Assembly (NCBI GenBank): GCA_018715365.1
Contig: DVLU01000028.1
Span: 1-64,000 of the forward strand
Length of the DNA: 64,000 nucleotides
From: Candidatus Ornithomonoglobus intestinigallinarum
Lineage (GTDB): Bacteria > Bacillota > Clostridia > UBA1381
Direction of reading: 5' to 3'
Below are positions 1 through 9,718 of this stretch, piece after piece (position 1 is the stretch's first letter; each line of letters opens with the position of its first letter). A model generated the notes under the pieces. The model worked only from the letters and a program-made list of their open reading frames with translations. It was not told where the DNA came from and made no database searches. The translations under genes and the position numbers were made by a program.

Positions 1-635
1 TATTCCATCAGATCCTCTATGCGGCAGCCAAGCGTCCTTGCAAGCATCATCAGGCTTTCCGCGGCGGCGCGGTTGATATTTTTGCCGCGGATTTCATACG
101 ACTGCAATGTTTTAATATTAAGGCCTGACTGTTCGGCAAGCCCGCTCTGCGTATACCCGCTTGCCAGACGCAGGGTGTGTAGCCTTGCAGGCTTATTTTG
201 TCTTTGTATCAGCCGGTCTATCGCCTCCGCAGCCCGTTCCGGCAGTTCGTTGTGCAGTTTGGGATACAGATCCTCTATATCGCTGTATGCGATTTGCTCC
301 CGTATGTCCCGGAAACTGCGTACTGTGCGCCATTGATAATAGGCAAGCATACTTCCGCACCAATAGGCCTTGGACAGCCTTCCGTTTTTGCGCGGCTCCG
401 GAAAATCCTGAAACGCATCATACTCGCCAAGTATCTCCATAGCAAGCTCTGTGCCGCTTTTGCCGGATATCACAGCCGGTATGCCGGATGCAAACCGTTC
501 GGCGTATCCGCTTGCAATAAACAGATCCCAAATCAGCTCCGGTTTTGTATTGCAGGATTTTTGCGCGTAGTCGAACATTTCGCCGAGGTTATCCATAGCG
601 TCTTTTAAGTACAGCTCATTGTATGCGCGGGTCAT
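1..635 (-). CDS. Protein with C-terminal XRE-type helix-turn-helix, partial (runs off left edge); candidate partner/antitoxin of DUF3990 protein
   Basis: Minus-strand translation from ATG at 635: MTRAYNELYLKDAMDNLGEMFDYAQKS...LRLASGYTQSGLAEQSGLNIKTLQSYEIRGKNINRAAAESLMMLARTLGCRIEDLME; open at position 1, so missing from the ORF track. Overlaps the end of the DUF3990 ORF by 20 nt. Confidence 0.8.
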   Translation of the reverse strand, partial: MTRAYNELYLKDAMDNLGEMFDYAQKSCNTKPELIWDLFIASGYAERFASGIPAVISGKSGTELAMEILGEYDAFQDFPEPRKNGRLSKAYWCGSMLAYYQWRTVRSFRDIREQIAYSDIEDLYPKLHNELPERAAEAIDRLIQRQNKPARLHTLRLASGYTQSGLAEQSGLNIKTLQSYEIRGKNINRAAAESLMMLARTLGCRIEDLME

Positions 636-1287
636 CGGGACGCACCTCCTCACGGATCAGGTCCTGTATGTACAGCCCGTTACACTCCTGCTTTTCAGAT
701 CCGGCTTGAAACGCTATCCTTGCAGCTTCATCCCGGGACTTCCGTTTCGCATAGTATTCTGCCATAGGGACGGGTTCATATGAAACGAACCGAAGCGATT
801 CAAGTGCTTTTTTGCTCTTTAGTACGAATTGTTTGCACGAATCCGGCAGTATGGAATATTTCAATTGCTTGAAGGATGCCTTGTTGCTTAAGAAGGCCCT
901 TACAAACGAGAAATAGGAATCGTCAGCGCGAAAGCCCGCCACCGCATCATATCCGGTAAGCTCGATCCTGAAATGCTCCTTAATCCATGTGACGGCAGAC
1001 TGTATACCGGACGCCGGGATACGGAACCGTCTGTATTCTGCCAAAAGCGCAATATGGTATAGCAGCGTGTACCCTGATGCAAGATCCAGTATGCGCAGAC
1101 CATCCGTATTTAACTCATATATGTTTACAAACGCTGCCGTACCTCCGGTACATGCCCATTCATTTGCAAGTTCTTTATCCCCGGTGCAGTAAAACCCGCA
1201 GCCATAATCATTAAAACTATTCCCTTTTTCATAAACCGGAGCCTTTATGATCCCGGCAGAACCGTGATACAGGAATATTTCCCCCAT
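616..1287 (-). CDS. DUF3990-family protein (ADP-ribosyltransferase-like fold, candidate toxin)
   Basis: MGEIFLYHGSAGIIKAPVYEKGNSFNDYGCGFYCTGDKELANEWAC resembles the DUF3990 N-terminal pattern (LYHGS...NDFGxGFYxT...ANEWA). Confidence 0.75.
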   Translation of the reverse strand: MGEIFLYHGSAGIIKAPVYEKGNSFNDYGCGFYCTGDKELANEWACTGGTAAFVNIYELNTDGLRILDLASGYTLLYHIALLAEYRRFRIPASGIQSAVTWIKEHFRIELTGYDAVAGFRADDSYFSFVRAFLSNKASFKQLKYSILPDSCKQFVLKSKKALESLRFVSYEPVPMAEYYAKRKSRDEAARIAFQAGSEKQECNGLYIQDLIREEVRPDDPRIQ

Positions 1288-1520
1288 GGCTTCGTCCCCT
1301 TTGATTTATAAAATATCATATCTACATTATACTACTATAAGAGTATAAAGTCAATGAAAACGCGAAATGTTGCCTTGATTCTGCGGCAATAAAATGGCGC
1401 AAAAAAGGCAGGGAAATGCCGATGACAAAGAAATAAAAGTCTGATATAATAATAACATCTGAAAATAGGCTTGTAATACGTCCCGATTTGGGGCTGAGCC
1501 TTAAGGAAGGGTGAATAAAA

Positions 1521-1880
1521 ATGAAATATTGTCCATACTGCGGCGCCGAGATCTTAAACGGCGCCGTTTCTTTTTGCTCGGAATGCGGCGGCAGCCTCAC
1601 AGAGGTAACCGCAAAGAAAAAGGGACAGAAGAAATCTGTGTGCCGGGAAAAACCGAAGAAAGAGAAAAAGACGAAAACAAAACAGCCGCCGACGGAGGAA
1701 ATACAAAAAGAACCGGATGACAGCGATTACGATAGGTACTATGACGACATTGTCCCGGCGGATATGGGGAGCACGGCCAAACAGGGGCTTGAAAAGGACG
1801 TGATCAAAAAGATCATCCTGCTTGCCGCTGGCGTTGCGGTGGTTATCGGGTTATGTGTCGTGCTGTTGTATTTTATATAA
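1521..1880 (+). CDS. Zinc-ribbon, C-terminal single-pass membrane protein
   Basis: MKYCPYCGAEILNGAVSFCSECGG zinc ribbon; C-terminal IILLAAGVAVVIGLCVVLLYFI TM helix. Confidence 0.75.
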   Translation: MKYCPYCGAEILNGAVSFCSECGGSLTEVTAKKKGQKKSVCREKPKKEKKTKTKQPPTEEIQKEPDDSDYDRYYDDIVPADMGSTAKQGLEKDVIKKIILLAAGVAVVIGLCVVLLYFI

Positions 1881-1938
1881 ACCGGGTTGTAAAACGCCGG
1901 CCTTTACCGTGTAATTTAAGCAGAAAGGGGTTTTTAGA

Positions 1939-2502
1939 ATGGTTTATTTATCAAAAGGCACAGTTTGTAATAAATCCTCTGAACGGGAACTTCATATTTC
2001 ACACGGGAGGCAGGAGTTTACCCTGACCGGACAGCAGGCGGAAGTTTGGCGAAACGGACGGTTTGCGTTGGGATACCCCAAAACGGAATGCGAAGAAAAT
2101 ATAACAATACAGCTGGCGGAAATGGGCCTGTCGGAATACGAACCGGAGGAAACGCCGATTTGTATATATCGTGTTTTAACAAGATGTATTTTTTGTGCGT
2201 CCGGATCCGGCGGCGTCCGCTTCCCGCTTTTCGGCGCGGAACGTGAACTCATGCGCTGGATAAAGAATGCCGGGCTGCGGCTGAGCACGGCGGAGCTTAT
2301 CTTTCTGGCAGAGAACCGTATCAGACCGACGGCGGATATGCTGTATGAAAAGAACAGGCAGTCCCTCACCGAGCGCATCTATACTTCCGGCACCATATAC
2401 GACAGTATTTTGGAGTGCCGCATGGAGCATGCGTCATGCCGCGACCGGATCGTAAACCTGCTGCTCGGTCTGGTAAAGAAAAAATATTTAGTTGCAGTGT
2501 GA
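1939..2502 (+). CDS. Hypothetical protein
   Basis: 187-aa ORF, RBS-like aaggggt upstream, co-directional with neighbours. Confidence 0.6.
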   Translation: MVYLSKGTVCNKSSERELHISHGRQEFTLTGQQAEVWRNGRFALGYPKTECEENITIQLAEMGLSEYEPEETPICIYRVLTRCIFCASGSGGVRFPLFGAERELMRWIKNAGLRLSTAELIFLAENRIRPTADMLYEKNRQSLTERIYTSGTIYDSILECRMEHASCRDRIVNLLLGLVKKKYLVAV

Positions 2503-2515
2503 GGTGATATAAGCG

Positions 2516-3001
2516 TTGAGCAATCAATTTAAAGATGTTCCGGCAGCGCTGCAAAAGCAGGTCATACTACGGCTGGGTCTGGGTATACTGGCTTTGCTTT
2601 TGTCTGTAATCGTATCTGTTTACTACCGCAGCCTGTATTTCAGTCTGCCGTGTTTCCTTCTGTCCGCCGTGCTGTTTGCGTATGGCGGGATCCTGTTTTA
2701 TAATTGTATCAAGAAACGGTATCTTGTCCTGCAAGGGGTCTGTGTAGACGTTCTTACAACGCGCGTCCGGCGCAGGATCAAATCTGTAACGCTGATGATA
2801 GACGAAAAAAATCTGAAGCTGCCAGTACAAAAACGAGTACAAGCGGTCAAAGAAGGAGATACTGTTACTGTGTATTTATCGGAAAAAGCGCCGGTGTATG
2901 AAGACGGCGGAAGCTATGTTGTTTATAGCTGTTATGCATTAGAAGTGCGGAAGGAGTATGATCATGAACAAAGAAAAAGAAAAATTGTACAGGATCCTTG
3001 A
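2516..3001 (+). CDS. Hypothetical membrane protein (TTG start)
   Basis: 161-aa ORF with two hydrophobic segments; tight spacing with upstream gene. Confidence 0.6.
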   Translation: MSNQFKDVPAALQKQVILRLGLGILALLLSVIVSVYYRSLYFSLPCFLLSAVLFAYGGILFYNCIKKRYLVLQGVCVDVLTTRVRRRIKSVTLMIDEKNLKLPVQKRVQAVKEGDTVTVYLSEKAPVYEDGGSYVVYSCYALEVRKEYDHEQRKRKIVQDP

Positions 3002-3125
3002 TGAGATCAGGGAACTGATAATAAACAATGAAAAACCGGACGGAACCTTCCGGTTTGACACCGTAAGAATCTTGACAGCGCTTGATTTTGTAAAAACGGA
3101 AATTTTGAAAAGTATTTCACGATAA
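2964..3125 (+). CDS. Small ORF, 53 aa, hypothetical
   Basis: ATG after aaggag RBS: MNKEKEKLYRILDEIRELIINNEKPDGTFRFDTVRILTALDFVKTEILKSISR*; overlaps previous ORF end; too short for the supplied track. Confidence 0.5.
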   Translation: MNKEKEKLYRILDEIRELIINNEKPDGTFRFDTVRILTALDFVKTEILKSISR

Positions 3126-3139
3126 GTTTTAAGAATGGA

Positions 3140-3168
3140 TTGACGGCTTTCAATAAATATGCTATAAT
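3140..3168 (+). promoter_or_regulatory. Sigma-A type promoter (TTGACG-17-TATAAT) for ssb leader
   Basis: TTGACG 3140-3145, TATAAT 3163-3168, 17-nt spacer. Confidence 0.8.
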
Positions 3169-3222
3169 AAATATATAAGTTTCAAGGTTTTCCGATAGGG
3201 ATCCATAGTAGCATAGTTTACA

Positions 3223-3264
3223 AAGTGTCAATTAACGCATTTTGCGTTGGTTGGCACTTTTTTT
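3223..3264 (+). terminator. Intrinsic terminator inside the ssb 5' leader
   Basis: GTGTCAATTAACGC..GCGTTGGTTGGCAC stem followed by TTTTTTTG, between promoter and start codon. Confidence 0.75.
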
Positions 3265-3351
3265 GTTTTCATCGGTTTCTATCTGCGAAAGCAGGTTGAA
3301 ATAAATATATTTTTTATAGCAGGCACTCCCTGCGAGAAAGGAGTTTTTCTT

Positions 3352-3843
3352 ATGTTAAAAGTATTTGCAACAGACGTCGTGATCTCCAAGGGGTTCGACG
3401 GCGCACCGGCTCTGAAGTTTTCGGAAACGGGCGAATCGGTGCGGTTTCGGTTCGGCAAAAAGGTGTATGACACACACGCTGAAAACAATACCCGCTGGGT
3501 GAACATGACCGTTAAAGCATTCGGCCCCGTATGCGAGCGTATCAAGAAGATGAAGCTCAAAGAAGGGTCGTTTGTCAACCTGACCGGCAGGCTGGACGAG
3601 GATTCCTGGGTAGACCAAAATACAAACGAAACAAAGAGTATGATGGTCATTATCCTGGACGAGATTGAGTATGCCGGTGGCGGCGGAAAGCCGAAAGACA
3701 GCCAGCAGGCGTCTTCCGGACAGGAACAGGCCCAAAGCGGTGCTGCGCCGGGTTCTGCACAGCAGACAGGCGGACAGCAGATACCCGAAAATTTTACGGG
3801 GTTTGAACCGTTCGGCGGCTCATCGTTCTTTGATGAGAACTGA
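3352..3843 (+). CDS. Single-stranded DNA-binding protein-like
   Basis: MLKVFATDVVISKGFDGAPALKFSETGESVRFRFGKKVYD...WVNMTVKAFGPVCERI..LKEGSFVNLTGRLD: SSB OB-fold pattern, Q/G-rich tail ending in FGGSSFFDEN. Confidence 0.75.
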   Translation: MLKVFATDVVISKGFDGAPALKFSETGESVRFRFGKKVYDTHAENNTRWVNMTVKAFGPVCERIKKMKLKEGSFVNLTGRLDEDSWVDQNTNETKSMMVIILDEIEYAGGGGKPKDSQQASSGQEQAQSGAAPGSAQQTGGQQIPENFTGFEPFGGSSFFDEN

Positions 3844-3871
3844 CCGGGCAAAAACAAATCAGGCGTTACAT

Positions 3872-3916
3872 AAGGCGCACATGGATTACGGTTACGTGAT
3901 TTATGTGCGCCTTTTT
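3872..3916 (+). terminator. Intrinsic terminator-like hairpin
   Basis: AAGGCGCACAT...ATGTGCGCCTTTTT. Confidence 0.65.
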
Positions 3917-3937
3917 GCGTCCCAAGGAGGGAATTTT

Positions 3938-4303
3938 ATGGTGAACGAATCGTTCTCTGTTCTTTCCGAGCATGAAAGGAGCAGTAAACTCCGGACGGTT
4001 CTCAAAAACAGGAGTGAAGGCCGTATAAGCGAGTCGGAAATACGTGCCGTTATGGATGTGATCTCTTTAAAAAAGCAGTATGCGATCCGTATCTATATAG
4101 AACCGGACGAATTCCGAAAAAACCTTGTCCTTGCAGATCCGAGCCGGAGCAAAACAGTCTTTGGCAGCGCGATTGCCGGCGTACCCGGACTCTCTGAACG
4201 CTTTTTTTCCGGGACGCATGCAGCCGCATACATTACAAAGAACAATGTGGATATTATCCATATCTACATCCCGCAGCAACGTATGGGAAAAGGAGAAGAC
4301 TGA
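3938..4303 (+). CDS. Hypothetical protein
   Basis: ATG preceded by aaggaggg; the longer ORF in the track (from 3665) overlaps ssb out of frame. Confidence 0.6.
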   Translation: MVNESFSVLSEHERSSKLRTVLKNRSEGRISESEIRAVMDVISLKKQYAIRIYIEPDEFRKNLVLADPSRSKTVFGSAIAGVPGLSERFFSGTHAAAYITKNNVDIIHIYIPQQRMGKGED

Positions 4304-4306
4304 GCG

Positions 4307-5041
4307 ATGGAAAAGGACAAAAAAGGGATCGTTATCAAAACGCTTGCTGTTTTGGCGCTGCTTTTCGTATTTGCGATCCTGTGCGGGATATGGGCTCTTT
4401 TGCTTGTGGTACTGTTTGGGATATGCTTTGCCGCCGTATGGCTGCACGATGTATTTACCAAACGGAAAGAACCCGAGCACACAGCCCCGATATCGGTAAA
4501 GGCGGCAGCGCTGCCTACGGAACGGGATGTAAAAAAGCTCGCCTACAGCATTATACTCAGACGTATTACCGAACTGGTAACAGCCGAATATCCCGATGCA
4601 CGCTGGGTCTGGGAAGCGCCCAATGCCAAACAGCTGATCGAATGCGGAGAGGGTTTATTTATCCTGCTCAACAGAGCCGGAGGCTACCGGAGAGCAAAGG
4701 TAAATATCCGCAACCTGCAGGTGCTTGGTGTGGAGTTCCGGGATACGCAGACGCAGGATACGACCGGGTCTGAGGAAATGACGGACGATGCGCAGCCAGG
4801 CGCTGAAGAGCAGGACGAAAATTACGAGCTGCTTGCTTTTGAATGGGTAGACGCTCACATCATCGAATTGAATGAGCGCTGCAACGAAGCAATCGGCAAC
4901 GGCATCACAGAATTGCTGCTTCAATCTGACGAGCTGCCGGTTCCCGACAGCTGGCCGGATATCTGCCGCGAATTGGAACGGGCAGATATAAAAGAAGCGG
5001 CGGCAGTCCCGGAAGGGATAAAAATCAATTTATTGCAGTGA
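4307..5041 (+). CDS. Hypothetical membrane protein
   Basis: N-terminal TM region (TLAVLALLFVFAILCGIWALLLVVLFGICFAAVWL) plus soluble domain. Confidence 0.65.
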   Translation: MEKDKKGIVIKTLAVLALLFVFAILCGIWALLLVVLFGICFAAVWLHDVFTKRKEPEHTAPISVKAAALPTERDVKKLAYSIILRRITELVTAEYPDARWVWEAPNAKQLIECGEGLFILLNRAGGYRRAKVNIRNLQVLGVEFRDTQTQDTTGSEEMTDDAQPGAEEQDENYELLAFEWVDAHIIELNERCNEAIGNGITELLLQSDELPVPDSWPDICRELERADIKEAAAVPEGIKINLLQ

Positions 5042-5062
5042 ACTGCAGAAAGGGAATGAATT

Positions 5063-6416
5063 ATGAGTACATACATGAAAAATCTTTTTAATTACAGCCG
5101 CAGTCTGCCGGAACCATTTGACACCCTGGCAAACAAGAAAGTAAAGGTATCGTCCAAATACGGCGACGGTACCGAGGCTACGCTTTGTACAACGGTAATA
5201 AAAGCGGTACAGGCGGTATGCTGCTGTATGAACGGTTCAAAAGAAGGCGCAGTCGGTGTAATCGATCACAGGACGGTTGCCGAATACAAATCAGCTATGG
5301 GACCGGACGCTTATCACCTGGTCGTATATGACAGCAGCTCCGGTTCGGTAATGGCGAGCGTTTATGACAAGAATACTGAGGTACTCGAAACGTATACGCT
5401 CAACAACTCCGAACGTGACGGAGCTGCGGTGATGATGGCGATCATCCCGGTATTGCTTCAGGACCAGGAGTTTAAAGACTACTTCGACGAATACTATGAC
5501 CAGTTTATCAACGGCCATCCCGATATGGGTATCACAACAATGAGTATGGCGTATCTGTGCGATAACGCATATCGCCGTATCAAAGACGACTCATGTGCTG
5601 CGCATGTTAAAGTAGAGCTGGACCGTTCCGGGAACCTGATGCGCGTTTCACAGGCGCAGATCGATTCCGGAAGCTTTATGCCGAACGAAGTTGTGGCGGG
5701 TGAATTTACCATATTCGCCAAGACCGGCCCTGCGACGATAAAAAAAGCGAGCACATTTGTGGAACATTCCGATTTTGTCGGCAAATACGAACTGCATGAA
5801 AGGACGCTGTCTCCGGCAGAGAGACAGCTTGTGCCTGTGCTCCCTGAATGGTATATCATACCGGAAGAAGTTGTGGATATATGCAAGCACGCGCAGGTCA
5901 CGACCGGAAAACCGATGCAGATGCGGAACTTCCTTCTGCGAGGTCCGGCAGGTACCGGTAAGACGATGGGCGCAAAAGCGGTCGCAGCCGGTCTGGGACT
6001 GCCGTATATGAAGTATACCTGCTCCGCCGGAACGGAGATATTTGATTTTATCGGTCAGATTTTCCCCGATTCGGAAACCGGTTCTACCGGGAACGCACAG
6101 CTTGATCTGGAGCGCGAGCAGCTGAAGGCTATGGGCGGCATCAATTACGCCAACGTATCCAAGCTGATGAAACTTCCGGATCTTGATGACATGGATTATG
6201 ACCCGTCAGGTGTATACCATGCGCTGACCGGCGTTGAAAACACGGCGGCAACTTCCCAGGATTGTATGGGTATCGTTCTGGATATGGTTACGGAAAAGGT
6301 ACGCGCATTGTCGAAAACCGATCCCGAGCATAAAAGCAGCGGGCAAAGCTTTTCATATGTGGAGACAGATTTCCTGAAAGCTCTCAAAAACGGGTATGTG
6401 GTTGAGATCCAGGAAC
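5063..6416 (+). CDS. MoxR/CobS-like AAA ATPase, exon 1 (gene split by group II intron)
   Basis: Walker A GPAGTGKT; reading frame resumes at 9171; 1354+521=1875 nt, divisible by 3, junction gives VVEIQEPTTIVQPGVLVGLNSLLEQTG. Confidence 0.88.
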
Positions 6417-9170
6417 GTGCGACACGTTCGTGACTGAAAAGGTCACGCACTAACTGTCGTTTATATGTGGTTTAGGCCGCAAAACAACAGTTGGGAGAAC
6501 TGTTAAGGCAAAGGATGGAATGAAGGGGTAACGCCCGGAAACGTCCTCTTTAATACTGCGACGTGCTAAGAGGCGGCAACAGCCAAATGGTACGAAGCTC
6601 GCAGAAGTCGGCAGAGAGTTACCGTAAGGAGTGAACAACTGCTCTACGAAAGCGTCCCAGAGGTGGGGTGTGTAGCCTATATGCCGGAAGTCCCAGAAAG
6701 TGGACATGGTGAGAATGCTTGCGTGACAAGCGGACGAACTTTCGATTTACAAGTCTATAGGAGCTCGCCAGTAGAAATGCTGGTCACGCCATCGTGCGTG
6801 GTATGTGAGGGTTAGTAAAAAGGTTCTTTATGAAACCCCTTATGCCGTTACAGGCGGCATCCAGCATACAGGCTTAGAGAAAGCACCTAAACCCATATAG
6901 AGTGGATAGCCTTAATGGAACGTGGGAAGCCGGGAACGCAGAGCCAGTTGCAGGCAATGAAGCGTGGAGCAGGAAATCCAAATCGGTATAACTGTTCTTT
7001 ATCCCGGTGATAGTGGTGCCACGACTAATGAAGTCCCTGTAATGGGGATGGAGGAACAGGCACCAGTCTCCAACAACATGAAAACAACACACACGAAAAT
7101 CAAGGGTTCTGGTAAGAAGTAAGAAAAACCATTCTCGTATGGAGGTGGTTGACCTTGGGACGACCGAAACCTATCAAGAGGCAAAAAGCCAGAAATGCAG
7201 AGTATTATGACATGCAGCGAACGCAGGATGACCTGTATAAAAGAAGTCTGAAGAATCAGAACTTCATCAAGCTGATGGACATCATCCAATGTGACGAAAA
7301 CATCATGCTTGCGTATAGGAACATCAAGCGGAACGGCGGCAGTCAAACACCCGGCACGGACGGCAAAACGATTGAGAACTTAGAAAAACTGTCACCTGAA
7401 CAGCTAACGCAGTATGTGAGAAACAGGCTGAAGTGGTACAAACCACAATCAGTCAGACGAGTTGAAATCCCAAAGGGGAACGGAAAGCCCCGGCCATTAG
7501 GCATTCCCACAATCGCAGACCGGCTCATACAGCAATGCTTCTTGCAGGTGTTGGAGCCAATCTGTGAAGCGAAGTTCCACGACCGAAGCTATGGGTTCAG
7601 ACCTCTTAGGAGCGCCCAAAATGCTATGGCAGTATACTACAAGCTCATTCAGCAAATGGACTTGTTCTATGTGGTGGATGTGGACATTAAGGGGTTCTTC
7701 GATAATATCTCCCACGGAAAACTGCTCAGACAGATGTGGGCTATCGGTATTCGTGACAAAAAGGTCATTTCTATCATTTCAGCAATGCTAAAGGCCGAAG
7801 TAGCGGGAATTGGCTTCCCTGAGAAGGGAACGCCGCAAGGTGGGATTATCTCGCCGCTCCTTGCGAATATCGTGCTGAATGAACTGGACTGGTGGATTTC
7901 TGACCAATGGCAGACATTTGAACTCAGAAAGCAATACTCAACGCAGTTAAACCCTAACGGAACCCCGAAACAAGGGTTTCGACTACGGGCCATGCGGGAC
8001 TATACCAACCTAAAAGAGGGATGGCTGGTCCGATATGCAGATGATTTTAAAATTGTATGCCGAACGCGTGCGGATGCTGAAAAATGGTTTTACGCAGTAA
8101 GACTGTGGCTGAAAGAACAACTTAAACTGGATATAAACCCGGAAAAGTCGAAAATAGTTAATTTATGTAAAAAGTATTCGGAATTTCTTGGCCTGAAGGT
8201 AAAAGCGGTTCGAAAAGGCAACAAACCGAGATGCAAAGAACCCACGCCACGATATGTGGTAAAGTCCCACATTTGTGACAAAGCGCTTAAACGAATCTCA
8301 CAGACAGCAAACGGAAGAATTCATGACATCTTAGAAGCAGGTAGTGGGAGTGCGCTAATCCGTGCAGTAGGCAGATATAATGCCTTTGTCATGGGAATGC
8401 ACAATTACTACCAGATGGCTACACATGTGGCCTGCGATGTCAACAGTATTGATTATCAGGTGTTCAGAACCTTTGAACTGCGAACCCATACGAAGCTAAA
8501 ACGGTATGTAAGCGGAGAGGGCAATCAGTATATCAAGGACAGGTACGGAAAAAGCAGCAGGCTAAAGGAGTGGCGTGGGCGTCCAATCGTTCCTATCAGC
8601 TATGTGCAAACTGTTCCGCCCAAGTTAAAGCGTGTGGATGTTAACCCATATACGCCAGAGGGCAGAGCGGCAATACACAAAAACCTGAGAGGAATAGATG
8701 TCACCGTCCTGCATTATCTCATGCGAAATCCAGTCATGGGACAGTCCATGGAATACAACGACAACAGGCTAAGTCTGTTCTGTGGTCAATATGGAAAATG
8801 CGCGATTACGGGTGTAGACCTACAAATAGGTGACATCCATTGTCATCACATCATCCATAGAACGCAGGGCGGGACAGATAGGTATGAAAACCTTATGCTT
8901 GTCACCGTTGATGTTCACAGATTGTTGCACGCAACGCAAGAGAATACCATCCAAGCCTTGCTGAAGAAGCTGAACTTGACCTCGAAGCAGAAAGCCAAAC
9001 TGAACTACTACCGTGAAAAAGCCGGACTGATGGGTGTCTAATCGCTCTAAGTCGTGTGTATGAAAAAGTAATATTGATGGAGATGGGGCGCCGTGTGAAG
9101 GGAAACTTTCATGCACGGTGCTAACCGGGGGAAAATCCAGAGATAACTTCAAAGGATTACCTATCGGAAT
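6417..9170 (+). mobile_element. Complete group II intron with RT/maturase-HNH ORF
   Basis: 5' boundary GTGCG at 6417; domain V-like hairpin GGCGCCGTGTGAAGGGAAACTTTCATGCACGGTGCT (~9087-9122); domain VI and 3' end ...GGATTACCTATCGGAAT at 9170; excision restores the ATPase ORF. Confidence 0.92.
7149..9041 (+). CDS. ltrA: Group II intron-encoded reverse transcriptase/maturase with C-terminal HNH endonuclease
   Basis: GKPRPLGIPTIADRLIQQ, GTPQGGIISPLLANIVLNELD, VRYADDF (RT motifs); CAITGVDLQIGDIHCHHIIHRTQGGTDRYENL HNH; TTG start after ggaggtgg. Confidence 0.95.
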   Translation: MTLGRPKPIKRQKARNAEYYDMQRTQDDLYKRSLKNQNFIKLMDIIQCDENIMLAYRNIKRNGGSQTPGTDGKTIENLEKLSPEQLTQYVRNRLKWYKPQSVRRVEIPKGNGKPRPLGIPTIADRLIQQCFLQVLEPICEAKFHDRSYGFRPLRSAQNAMAVYYKLIQQMDLFYVVDVDIKGFFDNISHGKLLRQMWAIGIRDKKVISIISAMLKAEVAGIGFPEKGTPQGGIISPLLANIVLNELDWWISDQWQTFELRKQYSTQLNPNGTPKQGFRLRAMRDYTNLKEGWLVRYADDFKIVCRTRADAEKWFYAVRLWLKEQLKLDINPEKSKIVNLCKKYSEFLGLKVKAVRKGNKPRCKEPTPRYVVKSHICDKALKRISQTANGRIHDILEAGSGSALIRAVGRYNAFVMGMHNYYQMATHVACDVNSIDYQVFRTFELRTHTKLKRYVSGEGNQYIKDRYGKSSRLKEWRGRPIVPISYVQTVPPKLKRVDVNPYTPEGRAAIHKNLRGIDVTVLHYLMRNPVMGQSMEYNDNRLSLFCGQYGKCAITGVDLQIGDIHCHHIIHRTQGGTDRYENLMLVTVDVHRLLHATQENTIQALLKKLNLTSKQKAKLNYYREKAGLMGV

Positions 9171-9691
9171 CCACAACGATCGTCCAGCCCGGCGTGTTGG
9201 TTGGTCTTAACTCGCTTTTGGAGCAGACCGGTTCCATCACATTGCCAACCGGTGAGATCATAAACAGGCATCCGGACGCGGTAGTCGTTGTTACAACAAA
9301 TATTAGCTATGAAGGATGCCGCGGCATCAACCAATCGGTACTCGACAGGATGAGTCTGGTAAAGGATATTGAACTTCCGGCACCGGAGATTATGGTTCAG
9401 AGGGTCATGAGCGTTACCGGAGCAACCGATGAATACAAAGTTTCACAGATGGTCCAGGTCGTCAACGATATGGCTGACTATTGCAGGAAAAACAGCATCA
9501 CTGACGGCAGCGTCGGTATGCGAAGCCTGATAGACTGGGTTGTGAGCAGCGAGATTACAGGCGATGTATATCAGTCTGCACTGTGTACGGTTGTCAGCAA
9601 AGCAACAAGCGATGGCCTTGACCGGGAAGCGCTGGTGCAAACCATATTAAACCCTATCTTCCCACCAAGAAGGATCAGGGTATCTGCGTAA
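9171..9691 (+). CDS. MoxR/CobS-like AAA ATPase, exon 2
   Basis: TTIVQPGVLVGLNSLLEQTGSITLPTGEIINRHPDAVVVVTTN...VLDRM: AAA C-terminal half (sensor region). Confidence 0.88.
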
Positions 9692-9718
9692 AATAACAGA
9701 GAGGAGGACAACCCTATT

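Noticed and set aside
3279-3857. 192-aa minus-strand ORF opposite ssb
   Set aside because: Sense strand carries the SSB fold; antisense ORF lacks domain and RBS.
3665-3937. N-terminal extension of the ORF track entry 3665-4303
   Set aside because: Overlaps ssb out of frame and crosses a terminator hairpin; ATG 3938 with AAGGAGGG is a better start.
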